Shown: positions 8,085 to 15,047 of the stretch, piece after piece
How the letters are laid out: every line of letters begins with the position of its first letter
How positions within the stretch are numbered: position 1 is the first letter of the stretch
NCBI GenBank assembly: GCA_012798455.1
Contig: JAAZNC010000035.1
Location: 1-35,285, forward strand
Length of the DNA stretch: 35,285 nucleotides
Source of the DNA: Chloroflexota bacterium
GTDB taxonomy: Bacteria; Chloroflexota; Anaerolineae; Anaerolineales; Anaerolineaceae
Reading direction: 5' to 3'
Notes under the pieces: model-generated
Database searches by the model: none
Told to the model about the DNA's origin: nothing
The model's input: only the letters and a program-made list of their open reading frames with translations
Translations under genes and position numbers: made by a program

Positions 8085-9155
8085 ATGAAAAAACTCGGTG
8101 TTGCTCTGGTAGGCTGCGGCAGGATTTCGGATTTGCATGTGCTGGGCTATCAGGATAGACCTGATGCCAGCATTGTGGCAGTTTGTGATGCCAAAGAAGC
8201 GCGTGCCAAACAAAAAACGCGCGAATGGGGTGTATCAAAGGTCTATAAGGATTATGCGGAACTGTTGAGAGATCCAGAAATTGATCTTGTTGAACTGCTG
8301 GTTCCTCACTATCTGCACTGTCCCATGACTGTGCAGGCGGCGCAAGCCGGTAAGCATGTTTCAGTTCAAAAACCCATGTGCTTATCAGCAGCCGAAGCGG
8401 ATGAGATGATCAATGCAGCAGAAAAAGCCGGGGTTGTGCTGCGTGTCTATGAAAATTTTGTGCATTATGAACCGGCAGTGAAAGCTAAAGAATTGGTGGA
8501 TGCTGGCGAGATCGGGAAGCCGGTGATGCTGCGCATGCATATCAATACCGGGCAGTCGCCGCGCGGCTGGAAGATCCCGCTGGATGCCTGGGTATGGCGT
8601 TTCAATGAGAAGAAGAGTGGGGGAGGAGAGCTGGTTTTCGATCACGGCTATCACCTGTTTTCAATCGCATATCGTTTCATGGGGCAGGCAGAACGGGTGA
8701 GCGCCTGGATCGGAAAGACTTCGGTTGCTCCCGGAGTTTTTGTTGATGCACCGGCAACCATCATGTTCCAGTTCAAGCAAAAAGAAACCTATGGAGTTTT
8801 TGATATCTCCCATACACCGGATATCGTCATGGATTCAAAATACTATTCCGATGATGACCGGGTGGAGATTATCGGTGAAAAAGGAATCGTTTTTATCAAT
8901 CGCTATACCACCCGGACGATCGATCTGCCTGAAGTGATGTTGTTCAAAGGAGGGAAAACGATCCCCGTGCCGGTCAAAAATGTGGAATGGGAAGACAGTT
9001 TCATGGCTGCCACCCGCCATTTGATCGATGTTCTTCTGCATGGCGGCGATCCACTGCTGGATGGACCTGCAGGAAAAGCTGTACTGCAGCTCACACTGGC
9101 TGCTCAGCAGTCTGCACGGGTAGGTCATGAGGTCAAGCCGGACGAGGTTCAATAA
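8085..9155 (+). CDS. Gfo/Idh/MocA-family oxidoreductase
   Basis: A 356-residue NAD(P)-dependent dehydrogenase. The N-terminal Rossmann fold has GCGRISDLH (10-18). The catalytic lysine is Lys96, in QKP where most relatives have EKP. The C-terminal alpha/beta domain carries FDHGYHLFSIAYRFMG, with Asp186 and His190 matching the D-x3-H pair that completes the active site. Members oxidise or reduce a sugar or cyclitol hydroxyl; myo-inositol 2-dehydrogenase (IolG) belongs here, which would suit the neighbouring iolD, but the motifs do not fix this. Its stop codon lies inside a terminator-like hairpin (9141-9167). Confidence 0.85.
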   Translation: MKKLGVALVGCGRISDLHVLGYQDRPDASIVAVCDAKEARAKQKTREWGVSKVYKDYAELLRDPEIDLVELLVPHYLHCPMTVQAAQAGKHVSVQKPMCLSAAEADEMINAAEKAGVVLRVYENFVHYEPAVKAKELVDAGEIGKPVMLRMHINTGQSPRGWKIPLDAWVWRFNEKKSGGGELVFDHGYHLFSIAYRFMGQAERVSAWIGKTSVAPGVFVDAPATIMFQFKQKETYGVFDISHTPDIVMDSKYYSDDDRVEIIGEKGIVFINRYTTRTIDLPEVMLFKGGKTIPVPVKNVEWEDSFMAATRHLIDVLLHGGDPLLDGPAGKAVLQLTLAAQQSARVGHEVKPDEVQ

Positions 9156-9167
9156 ACCTCGTCTTTT
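9141..9167 (+). terminator. Intraoperonic intrinsic terminator or attenuator
   Basis: GACGAGGTT (9141-9149) pairs perfectly with AACCTCGTC (9155-9163) around a 5-base loop, followed by four T. The hairpin contains the stop codon of the Gfo/Idh gene, and the next gene starts only four bases after the T run. A 9-bp stem with a short U-tract predicts partial rather than full termination, lowering expression of the last two genes unless read through. Confidence 0.65.
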
Positions 9168-9170
9168 GAT

Positions 9171-10865
9171 ATGAAAACCATAAACTTTCTGGATGTCAGT
9201 ACTTTCTCTTATGCTGAACGGGTCTGCGCAGCCGCGCTGCAGGGTCTGGTTAACCGCAGTGAACCATATCTGTATCTGGACTATGGTCTCTATGATGATC
9301 CGAACGCACGCTGTACGAATGAAGAGTTCATTGATGGTGAACTCTGGTACGGAAAATACCGGGCATTCCTGGGTAATCAGGATCAGCATAATCTTGATTA
9401 TTATCGACAGGAACATGGATTTGCTGTTGAGGAAATAAGCGATCTGCCTGCTGCGCTTGAATTATTCAAAAGTACCTATAAAGGTATTGTGATCTGGGAT
9501 GAAGCACAACCTGATACGGTGAATGCCGCCATTATGCTGGCAGGGCAGGAGAACCTACTGCCTATGACTTCGGAGATAGTTGAAAAACTGCATCCCCAGT
9601 ATTTACCTGCAAAGCGTGATCTGAGAGGTAAGTGGGGTGATCGGCTGCAGATCTATACCTGGGCATTTAATAATTTGTTTGCGAAGTGCAAGTCAGGAGT
9701 GATTGCCTGCGTGGAACCGGGCTGGCAGCGTGCGGAATTTGTGGATTTTCTGGTGCAGGAAAAGGTTTTCACCTATAGTCTATCCAGCCAGTATAAAGGT
9801 GTAGGGAGCCAGCTCTTGATGCTGCTGGCATTCGGTCCGCCGGCATTGCGTGAACTGCTGTTTGCCCTGCATCTGGATGCGCCCATCCGTAAATTTGCCC
9901 TGCGCTGGATGGGAAAGCGGTCTGCTGAAGTCAAACTATCCAATCACATACAGAAGGCGGTACGTTCGGATACCTACCCGACTATTTTCGGCTGGCACAC
10001 CAAACGAGATGATGAACTGGCTTTCATGCTGCAGCTATCTGCCAATGGATTACGCTTGGTTCCTGCCCACATGGCGGGTAATTTTTCCTTTCACAGCCGG
10101 ATACAACCATTAGATAAGAAACAGCCTTTAAAACGAGTCGTGCCGGAATTGGATGTGGAGGGTATCTACCTGACCTTTACCCTCTCCGATGGCGATCAGT
10201 TGATGATGATGCACACCGGGGAATTGGGAAATTGGTACAGTCCGGCGCGTGGAACAGTGCCTTTCAATTGGGAAGTGCAGCCTCTGCTGGTTGAGATTGC
10301 GCCGGCACTGTTGGATCGCTATTTCAGACAAGCCAGCGAAATGGATTGCCTGATCGCCGGACCATCCGGTGCAGGTTATGTGATCCCGCCTTTGATCCCG
10401 CATCACCCGGCATATCTAAAGGAAACTGCACGTATCTGTGAAAAAAGAGGAATTCAAGTGATTACGTCATATATTGCTGATCCATGCCGCCGGGTATTAA
10501 ACCAATTGGAGCAATATAAAGGCAATTTAATTGGGTATTTGGCTGGCTATGCTGTGGTCACCCGTACATTGCACATATGTCACCCCAATTTGATCTTCTT
10601 TTCGAATCAGGTACCGAAAGTGAATGAAATCGTGTTGCCGGCTGAACAACTGCTCGTCAGAGTAAAGTCATTAATTGAGGAGGTTCAACAATATCCTGCT
10701 TTTATTGCAGTTCACCTGTTCGCATATCGCACCACTATTGCTGATGTAGCAGATTTTACAGCAAGAATAAACAATCCGCATGTTCATGTGGTAAGGGGCG
10801 ATGACTTCCTTTCCCTTCTTGCGGTAAATAAAAAAATAGAAAAGGAGAGAAAATATGAAAACTAA
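9171..10865 (+). CDS. GxGYxYP-family protein, putative glycoside hydrolase
   Basis: A 564-residue protein without a signal peptide. The central block FTLSDGDQ (336-343) and the downstream GPSGAGYVIP (397-406) match the hallmarks of the GxGYxYP family, a set of putative carbohydrate-active proteins of unproven activity; the last tyrosine of the name motif is Ile here. The N-terminal half (VCAAALQGLVNR, LYLDYG) looks like the linked N-terminal domain. It has no clear Shine-Dalgarno site: the sequence before the ATG is the 3' arm of the terminator hairpin. Its end overlaps the next gene by 11 bases. Family relatives are often secreted; lack of a leader suggests a cytosolic role on an imported glycoside, which is inference. 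Confidence 0.65.
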   Translation: MKTINFLDVSTFSYAERVCAAALQGLVNRSEPYLYLDYGLYDDPNARCTNEEFIDGELWYGKYRAFLGNQDQHNLDYYRQEHGFAVEEISDLPAALELFKSTYKGIVIWDEAQPDTVNAAIMLAGQENLLPMTSEIVEKLHPQYLPAKRDLRGKWGDRLQIYTWAFNNLFAKCKSGVIACVEPGWQRAEFVDFLVQEKVFTYSLSSQYKGVGSQLLMLLAFGPPALRELLFALHLDAPIRKFALRWMGKRSAEVKLSNHIQKAVRSDTYPTIFGWHTKRDDELAFMLQLSANGLRLVPAHMAGNFSFHSRIQPLDKKQPLKRVVPELDVEGIYLTFTLSDGDQLMMMHTGELGNWYSPARGTVPFNWEVQPLLVEIAPALLDRYFRQASEMDCLIAGPSGAGYVIPPLIPHHPAYLKETARICEKRGIQVITSYIADPCRRVLNQLEQYKGNLIGYLAGYAVVTRTLHICHPNLIFFSNQVPKVNEIVLPAEQLLVRVKSLIEEVQQYPAFIAVHLFAYRTTIADVADFTARINNPHVHVVRGDDFLSLLAVNKKIEKERKYEN

Positions 10866-12192
10866 ACTCAGTATCAAAACCAAACTTCTGTATGGCATAG
10901 CAGATCTTGGTATATCACTGCTGACTGCATCCATCCAATTTTTCTTGCTCTTTTATTACACGGATATTGCCATGATCGATCCGGGGCTGGCAGGAACTGC
11001 TCTGCTGGTGGGAAAACTGACCTGGGATGCCATCAATGATCCCCTGTTCGGCTATTTTTCCGATCGCACACGCAGTCGCTGGGGTCGCCGAAAACCTTAT
11101 ATGTTATTCAGTGCTATTCCCTTTGGATTAACGATCTGGTTATTATTTTCATTACCGGCGGGATTGGTTGGCGTGAAAGCTTTTTTGGCTGTTCTCGGCA
11201 CTTTCTTATTGGTTGATACGACCCAAACCTTGATCTCGGTTCCATATTATGCGCTTTCCGCCGAATTAACATACGATTATGATGAACGGACTTCGTTGAT
11301 TGCTATTCGAATGATCTTTACTGTAATTGGGTATATTCTGGGAGCCGCTGCCACCACATTGCTGGCAGGTATTTTCATGAATATGGGATGGAGTAAGACC
11401 GCTGCTTATAGCGGAACTGGAGCGGTTTTTGGGATCATCGCTGTGATAACGGTCCTGGTTACGGCACTAGGGGTAAAGGAAAAACCGAACCCGGAATTGG
11501 TACCTGCCAAGATGCCGGTTTGGTCGCAGATAAAGCAGGTATTCAAAAACAAACCTTTTATGATCTACATGATTGTGAGCACCATTGTCAGCATCAGCTT
11601 TACGCTGCTTACCAGCCTGTTGCCGTATTTCCTCACCTATCAATTGGATATGTCTAATGAAATATCGTTAGTAATGCTGGTTTTACTTGGTACGATTGGT
11701 ATTTTCCTTATTCCATGGCGCTATGTCTCTATGAAGCTTAACAAGGGTCCTTCGTATGCTCTGGGTTTGGGGATTGCCAGTCTGGCGATCCTGGGAGCTT
11801 ATTTTCTACCCAAGGGCCCTACTCCTCTTATCTATGTGGTCGCGTTTGTAGCAGGATTGGGCTTTTCGGCACAGTATGTCTTCCCCTGGAGCATGATCCC
11901 GGATGTGGTGGAGGTGGATTATGCGGTTACCGGAGAAAGGCATGAGGGTATCTATTTCGGGGTCAATGCATTTTTGGGAAAACTGACGGGTGCTATTGGG
12001 ATTGCAGCCAGTGGTTGGGCGCTGAAATTATATGGATATGTACCGGATGTGGAGCAGACTGTGCATGCCTTATTTGGGATACGATTCTTCTTCGCCATTG
12101 TACCGGTTGTCGCATTTACCGTTTCGCTGCCCTTATTGATCTGGTACCCGCTGACGCGCGAGAAACATGCCACGCTTGCCCAAAAGGCATAG
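10855..12192 (+). CDS. GPH-family sugar:cation symporter (second of two)
   Basis: A 445-residue inner-membrane MFS carrier of the same family as 6688-8082. Shared blocks are LYGIADLGISLLTASIQFF, WDAINDPLFGYFSDRTRSRWGRRKP, YYALSAELTYDYDERTSL and PWSMIPDVVEVDYAVTGERHEGIYFG. The start codon lies 11 bases inside the end of the GxGYxYP gene and has AAGGAG eight bases upstream. It closes the operon. Two paralogous symporters in one operon suggest two related substrates (for example a glycoside and its aglycone sugar) or uptake and efflux. Topology by hydrophobicity is about twelve segments. Confidence 0.85.
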   Translation: MKTKLSIKTKLLYGIADLGISLLTASIQFFLLFYYTDIAMIDPGLAGTALLVGKLTWDAINDPLFGYFSDRTRSRWGRRKPYMLFSAIPFGLTIWLLFSLPAGLVGVKAFLAVLGTFLLVDTTQTLISVPYYALSAELTYDYDERTSLIAIRMIFTVIGYILGAAATTLLAGIFMNMGWSKTAAYSGTGAVFGIIAVITVLVTALGVKEKPNPELVPAKMPVWSQIKQVFKNKPFMIYMIVSTIVSISFTLLTSLLPYFLTYQLDMSNEISLVMLVLLGTIGIFLIPWRYVSMKLNKGPSYALGLGIASLAILGAYFLPKGPTPLIYVVAFVAGLGFSAQYVFPWSMIPDVVEVDYAVTGERHEGIYFGVNAFLGKLTGAIGIAASGWALKLYGYVPDVEQTVHALFGIRFFFAIVPVVAFTVSLPLLIWYPLTREKHATLAQKA

Positions 12193-12225
12193 ATTTACTT
12201 TTCAATAATAAGAAAATATCTTCAT

Positions 12226-12257
12226 AAAAAAGTCTGCACGGATTCTTCCGTGCAGAC
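12226..12257 (-). terminator. Strong minus-strand intrinsic terminator
   Basis: GTCTGCACGG (12232-12241) and CCGTGCAGAC (12248-12257) form a perfect 10-bp stem with a 6-base loop. The run of six A at 12226-12231 gives six U after the hairpin only on the minus strand; the plus-strand exit lacks a U-tract. It therefore ends transcripts coming from the minus-strand remnant at 12258-12835, while the plus-strand stem may at most stabilise the operon's 3' end. Confidence 0.8.
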
Positions 12258-12299
12258 ACAATAAAAAATCGGATCATTTTAACCGCTGATAAACCGAAA

Positions 12300-12835
12300 T
12301 ATATAGTCCTTTGAATTAGAATGAGATTATGGATGTGTTGAGTTTTGACGCTCTCTGGATGGCTGATCCTTTTCCTGCTTTTTTGAGAATCTTCAGTCGA
12401 TGGCTCTTGGCGGCTGGCATGATCGGATATCGCTTTGTCAGTGAACACCAGCGAACCGATGAAGATCGGCAGCACCAGAAAAGAAACCCGCAGAGAAATT
12501 CTATCGGCAATGCCACCATCAAAAAGTGCAGCAGCCAGCTGATAGCGGGAATAGCTGCTATCTCGTAAATGGTCATCCAGAAGTAGGATGCACCCCGCAT
12601 GCTCACAAAAAGCAGGCACCTGCCTGGAAATGCCTGATCCAATCGATTGTCTCCGCATCGCTGATCACCAGCTCGCTTTTGTTTAAGTGTCCTTTGGTCA
12701 GGATCACCCCAATGATGTGATAAACGGATAGGTGTGATGCAATCTGCGGGTTGATGGTGATGATAGTGGTGCGCGAGGTGGGTGGCAGGTTCCTGGCAAT
12801 ACCGGTGTTGATGGTACCTTTCCCATAAATAATAG
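12300..12835 (-). pseudogene. Decayed gene for a membrane protein (unrecognised family)
   Basis: Minus-strand translation gives protein-like pieces that continue from one another only by changing frame. About 12835-12630 reads GTINTGIARNLPPTSRTT and on to SELVISDAETIDWIRHF. A second frame gives VPAFCEHAG near 12620. A third gives SYFWMTIYEIAAIPAISW and a hydrophobic stretch to about 12490. The second frame then returns with LVLPIFIGSLVFTDKAISD and a charged tail ending near 12310. At least three frameshifts would be needed. Upstream in the first frame are stop codons (TAG, TAA at about 12843-12848), so no start remains. The minus-strand terminator just beyond its end is intact, which supports a former gene. 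The family is not recognised. Confidence 0.5.
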
Positions 12836-12836
12836 A

Positions 12837-12852
12837 AAATTACTAGTAATTT
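12837..12852. promoter_or_regulatory. 16-bp palindrome upstream of the padR promoter
   Basis: AAATTACTAGTAATTT is a perfect palindrome lying four bases before the -35 box of padR. An overlapping pair of 8-base arms, AATAGAAA (12831-12838) and TTTCTATT (12850-12857), adds a second symmetry. Position suggests an upstream operator or activator site, with no direct evidence for the binding protein. Confidence 0.4.
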
Positions 12853-12855
12853 CTA

Positions 12856-12885
12856 TTGACAATACTGTGTAATATACAGTATAAT
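12856..12885 (+). promoter_or_regulatory. padR promoter with embedded PadR-type operator
   Basis: TTGACA (12856-12861) and TATAAT (12880-12885) are separated by 18 bases. Between and over them lies an inverted repeat, ATACTGT (12862-12868) and ACAGTAT (12876-12882), with a nearly symmetric 7-base centre. PadR regulators commonly repress themselves from such a site. The -10 box is followed by exactly six bases and then the ATG at 12892, so the transcript should have no leader. Confidence 0.7.
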
Positions 12886-12891
12886 AACTGC

Positions 12892-13239
12892 ATGATGAAC
12901 GCAAAACAAAATTCAGAATTGGAAAAACTGGAACAGGAAATGCGCCGCGGTGTGATCGTGCTGGCGGTGATGAGCCGGCTCATGCATGAACAATACGGCT
13001 ACTCCCTCATGAAGGATCTGAATGATAAGGGTTTTGAGATTGGGCAGGATACACTTTACCCCTTGTTGCGCCGCCTGGAAGAACAGCAACTGCTTGACAG
13101 CCAGTGGCGGGTGGAAGATCCGCGTCCCCGCCGCTATTACCAGTTGAATGGCAACGGTCGAGCAGTATACAGGGCGCTCATCCAAAGCTGGCAGGTGCAA
13201 AATGAAATTATAAGGAGATTATTAGATGAAATTGAGTAA
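12892..13239 (+). CDS. PadR-family transcriptional regulator
   Basis: A 115-residue small winged-helix repressor. RRGVIVLAVMSRLMHEQYGYSLMKDL, then DTLYPLLRRLEEQQLL and the wing RPRRYYQL are the standard PadR features; the C-terminal helix is the dimerisation arm. Start is ATG 12892 (or 12895, next codon); both lie just past the -10 box, implying leaderless translation. The gene overlaps the next one by 14 bases. PadR proteins paired with HAAS-domain membrane proteins usually act as a regulatory unit that responds to envelope or toxic stress. Autorepression through the site in the promoter is likely. Confidence 0.9.
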   Translation: MMNAKQNSELEKLEQEMRRGVIVLAVMSRLMHEQYGYSLMKDLNDKGFEIGQDTLYPLLRRLEEQQLLDSQWRVEDPRPRRYYQLNGNGRAVYRALIQSWQVQNEIIRRLLDEIE

Positions 13240-14248
13240 AGCAGCATGTGCATTAATGGAACGCTATCTCTACGCGGTAAAAAGAGAATTAAATGACAAG
13301 AGTCGTGATGATATCGTGGCTGAGATCGAATCTTACATCTATGATCTACTGGAAGAACGTTTTGTTGGGGTTCATGAGGTTGGTGAAAAGGATCTGGAAA
13401 CCATCCTGAAAGAAATGGGTGCTCCCCGCAAAGTGGCTGCCCAGTATTCACCACAGCATTACCTGGTCGGGCCGCGCCTCTTTCCGCTCTTTATGTTGGT
13501 GACTAAGATTCTGGTAACGGTGGTGCTGGGTGCACTGACTCTTTCTATGGTCATCAATCTGGTGGTAAACCCGGCGAATAATGTATGGATGGTTATGCTG
13601 GAGTACTTTGGTTCGTTGTTTAGCGCTGCTCTATCTACCATTGGTATACTGACCCTCATTTTTGCCGGTATCGAATGTGCTGCCAGGGGTAGGGATATTG
13701 AGGAGATCGAAGAATTGCAGGAATTGCACATCCATGATCTGCCCCAATTGCCCGAGCAGGAAAAGGAAGTCGGCCAGTTGGGTGTTTCCATAGAGATTAT
13801 TCTGGGGATCATCGGGTTGGTGTTCTTCACCTATATCCAAAAGACAGGAGGGCGACTGCCTTATTGGATGACACCTTCTGCGGATACGCAGCTGGTACCG
13901 GTGTTTACCCCCGGTTTTATGCAATTCGTGCCCTTCATTCTGGGGCTAACCGGATTGGAGATCGCCCGCAACCTTACCCTACTGGTGCAAGGATGCCACA
14001 CTTCTCTTACGACGTGGTGGCAAATTGCGGCGAAGATCGCAGATATAATACTGTTAATCTTTCTAATCACCTCTCTGCCGCTGGTCACGCTGGATTACTT
14101 TCAGTACATCTTAGGCAATGACATGGTTATGGAACTCGAACCCTTGGTCAATACCGGGCTGGCAGTAGCTATGAGCTTGAGCATCTTGGGTAGTGTGGTG
14201 GATACGATCAAACAGGTACTGCGTGAGGTGCGCAATCCATCCGTATAA
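13226..14248 (+). CDS. HAAS-domain (DUF1700-like) membrane protein
   Basis: A 340-residue inner-membrane protein. Residues 1-80 (MERYLYAVKRELNDKSRDDIVAEIESYIYDLLEER and EMGAPRKVAAQYS) match the cytosolic HAAS module found with PadR regulators. About six hydrophobic segments follow (roughly 88-110, 120-145, 187-205, 228-250, 268-295, 305-325), with an acidic cytosolic loop rich in Glu and Leu around 150-180. AAGGAG lies ten bases before the ATG. The 14-base overlap with padR shows coupled expression. The family is thought to pass a signal to or hold the PadR partner; what is sensed is unknown. Confidence 0.75.
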   Translation: MKLSKAACALMERYLYAVKRELNDKSRDDIVAEIESYIYDLLEERFVGVHEVGEKDLETILKEMGAPRKVAAQYSPQHYLVGPRLFPLFMLVTKILVTVVLGALTLSMVINLVVNPANNVWMVMLEYFGSLFSAALSTIGILTLIFAGIECAARGRDIEEIEELQELHIHDLPQLPEQEKEVGQLGVSIEIILGIIGLVFFTYIQKTGGRLPYWMTPSADTQLVPVFTPGFMQFVPFILGLTGLEIARNLTLLVQGCHTSLTTWWQIAAKIADIILLIFLITSLPLVTLDYFQYILGNDMVMELEPLVNTGLAVAMSLSILGSVVDTIKQVLREVRNPSV

Positions 14249-14269
14249 TAAAGTGAAGCATTTATGATG

Positions 14270-14297
14270 GCGGGGAACTGATCGGTTCCCCGCTTTT
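14270..14297 (+). terminator. Intrinsic terminator of the padR operon
   Basis: GCGGGGAAC (14270-14278) pairs with GTTCCCCGC (14285-14293) around a 6-base loop and is followed by TTTT. Confidence 0.8.
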
Positions 14298-14321
14298 CTA
14301 TCTTAAGTATCTTGTTTCAAA

Positions 14322-14343
14322 ATTGTAACGGAACTGTTACAAT
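14322..14343. promoter_or_regulatory. Inverted repeat upstream of the ParB-like gene
   Basis: ATTGTAAC (14322-14329) and GTTACAAT (14336-14343) are exact reverse complements around GGAACT. It sits about 70 bases before the ParB-like start codon and is followed by six T four to five bases on. It could be an operator or a weak terminator backing up the preceding one. TACAAT inside its right arm could also serve as a -10 box, though no good -35 box is seen. Confidence 0.4.
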
Positions 14344-14413
14344 GATTTTTTGAAAATACAATATATTTCATCACATGGATTGTTGACATCATACGATCAA
14401 ATAGGAGGACGGA

Positions 14414-14911
14414 ATGCTTCGGGAACAGGAAAGAGCGACAAAAATCGCGTTGGAATTGGAGAAGAACAAAAACAATGCACAATATGGAACTTACACTCTA
14501 CCGAACTGGCGTGGTTCACAACTTACCTTGCTAGTGATCATGCTGGACAATAATTGTATGGCATATAACACCAGCGATCCACGCAGTGCTTCCATGCGAT
14601 TTCAATACTGCCGGCAGCATTCTGGAGCAGATCTGTCTTTTTTTCAAAATAGGAATGATGAAGATGTACAGAAGGCGCAGGAAGAGATTTTACAGTATAT
14701 GGTTAAAAACCGCTATTTTGGTGAAGCGATCCTTGAAAATCCGGTTGTACGGGGTAGGGAACCCGTACTGCTCACTGCCAAAGGGTACATCGTCAAAGGG
14801 AATGTAAGTGTAGCAATTCTACGAGAGATTGGCGAAAAAAACTTGTACTGTGCGGTGCTGCCTGAAGATGCCACTGACGATGAGATTAAGAACTTTTCGG
14901 ACGCGTACTAG
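14414..14911 (+). CDS. ParB-N-like domain protein
   Basis: A 165-residue protein, cytosolic by composition. Its C-terminal half resembles the ParB/sulfiredoxin-like fold: EPVLLTAKGYIVKGN (116-130), then VSVAILREIGEKNLYCAVLP and DATDDEI. This copies the pattern in which a target residue is followed by a GNRR box, a change of helix and a leucine-proline strand. Here the arginines of GNRR are replaced (GNVS), so CTP or nuclease chemistry may be lost. No helix-turn-helix follows, so it is not a chromosome-partition ParB. AGGAGG ends five bases before the ATG. It stands alone between two terminated or separately promoted units. Function unknown. Confidence 0.55.
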   Translation: MLREQERATKIALELEKNKNNAQYGTYTLPNWRGSQLTLLVIMLDNNCMAYNTSDPRSASMRFQYCRQHSGADLSFFQNRNDEDVQKAQEEILQYMVKNRYFGEAILENPVVRGREPVLLTAKGYIVKGNVSVAILREIGEKNLYCAVLPEDATDDEIKNFSDAY

Positions 14912-15035
14912 ATAACCATTTCTTGATCAAAATCCTATGCCTTCAGTATGGATTTTTTCTACCATACATTGATATAAAAATGGCACGATATTCTCATTTC
15001 TTTGTCTTTCCGGCTCCATTTTTCGAACTCTCCGC

Positions 15036-15041
15036 TATAAT
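15036..15041 (+). promoter_or_regulatory. -10 box of the GH13 gene, leaderless arrangement
   Basis: TATAAT lies six bases before the ATG at 15048, so the expected start point coincides with the start codon. No Shine-Dalgarno sequence is present. The -35 region has no good match. Confidence 0.5.
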
Positions 15042-15047
15042 TTTTAC

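Noticed and set aside
12116-12658. Minus-strand 180-codon frame as an intact gene
   Set aside because: It overlaps the end of the second symporter, reads through the terminator hairpin, and only its middle is protein-like, as one of three frames of the decayed gene.
14414-14911. ParB-like gene as a replication or partition locus
   Set aside because: No ParA, no helix-turn-helix, no parS-like or iteron repeats nearby.
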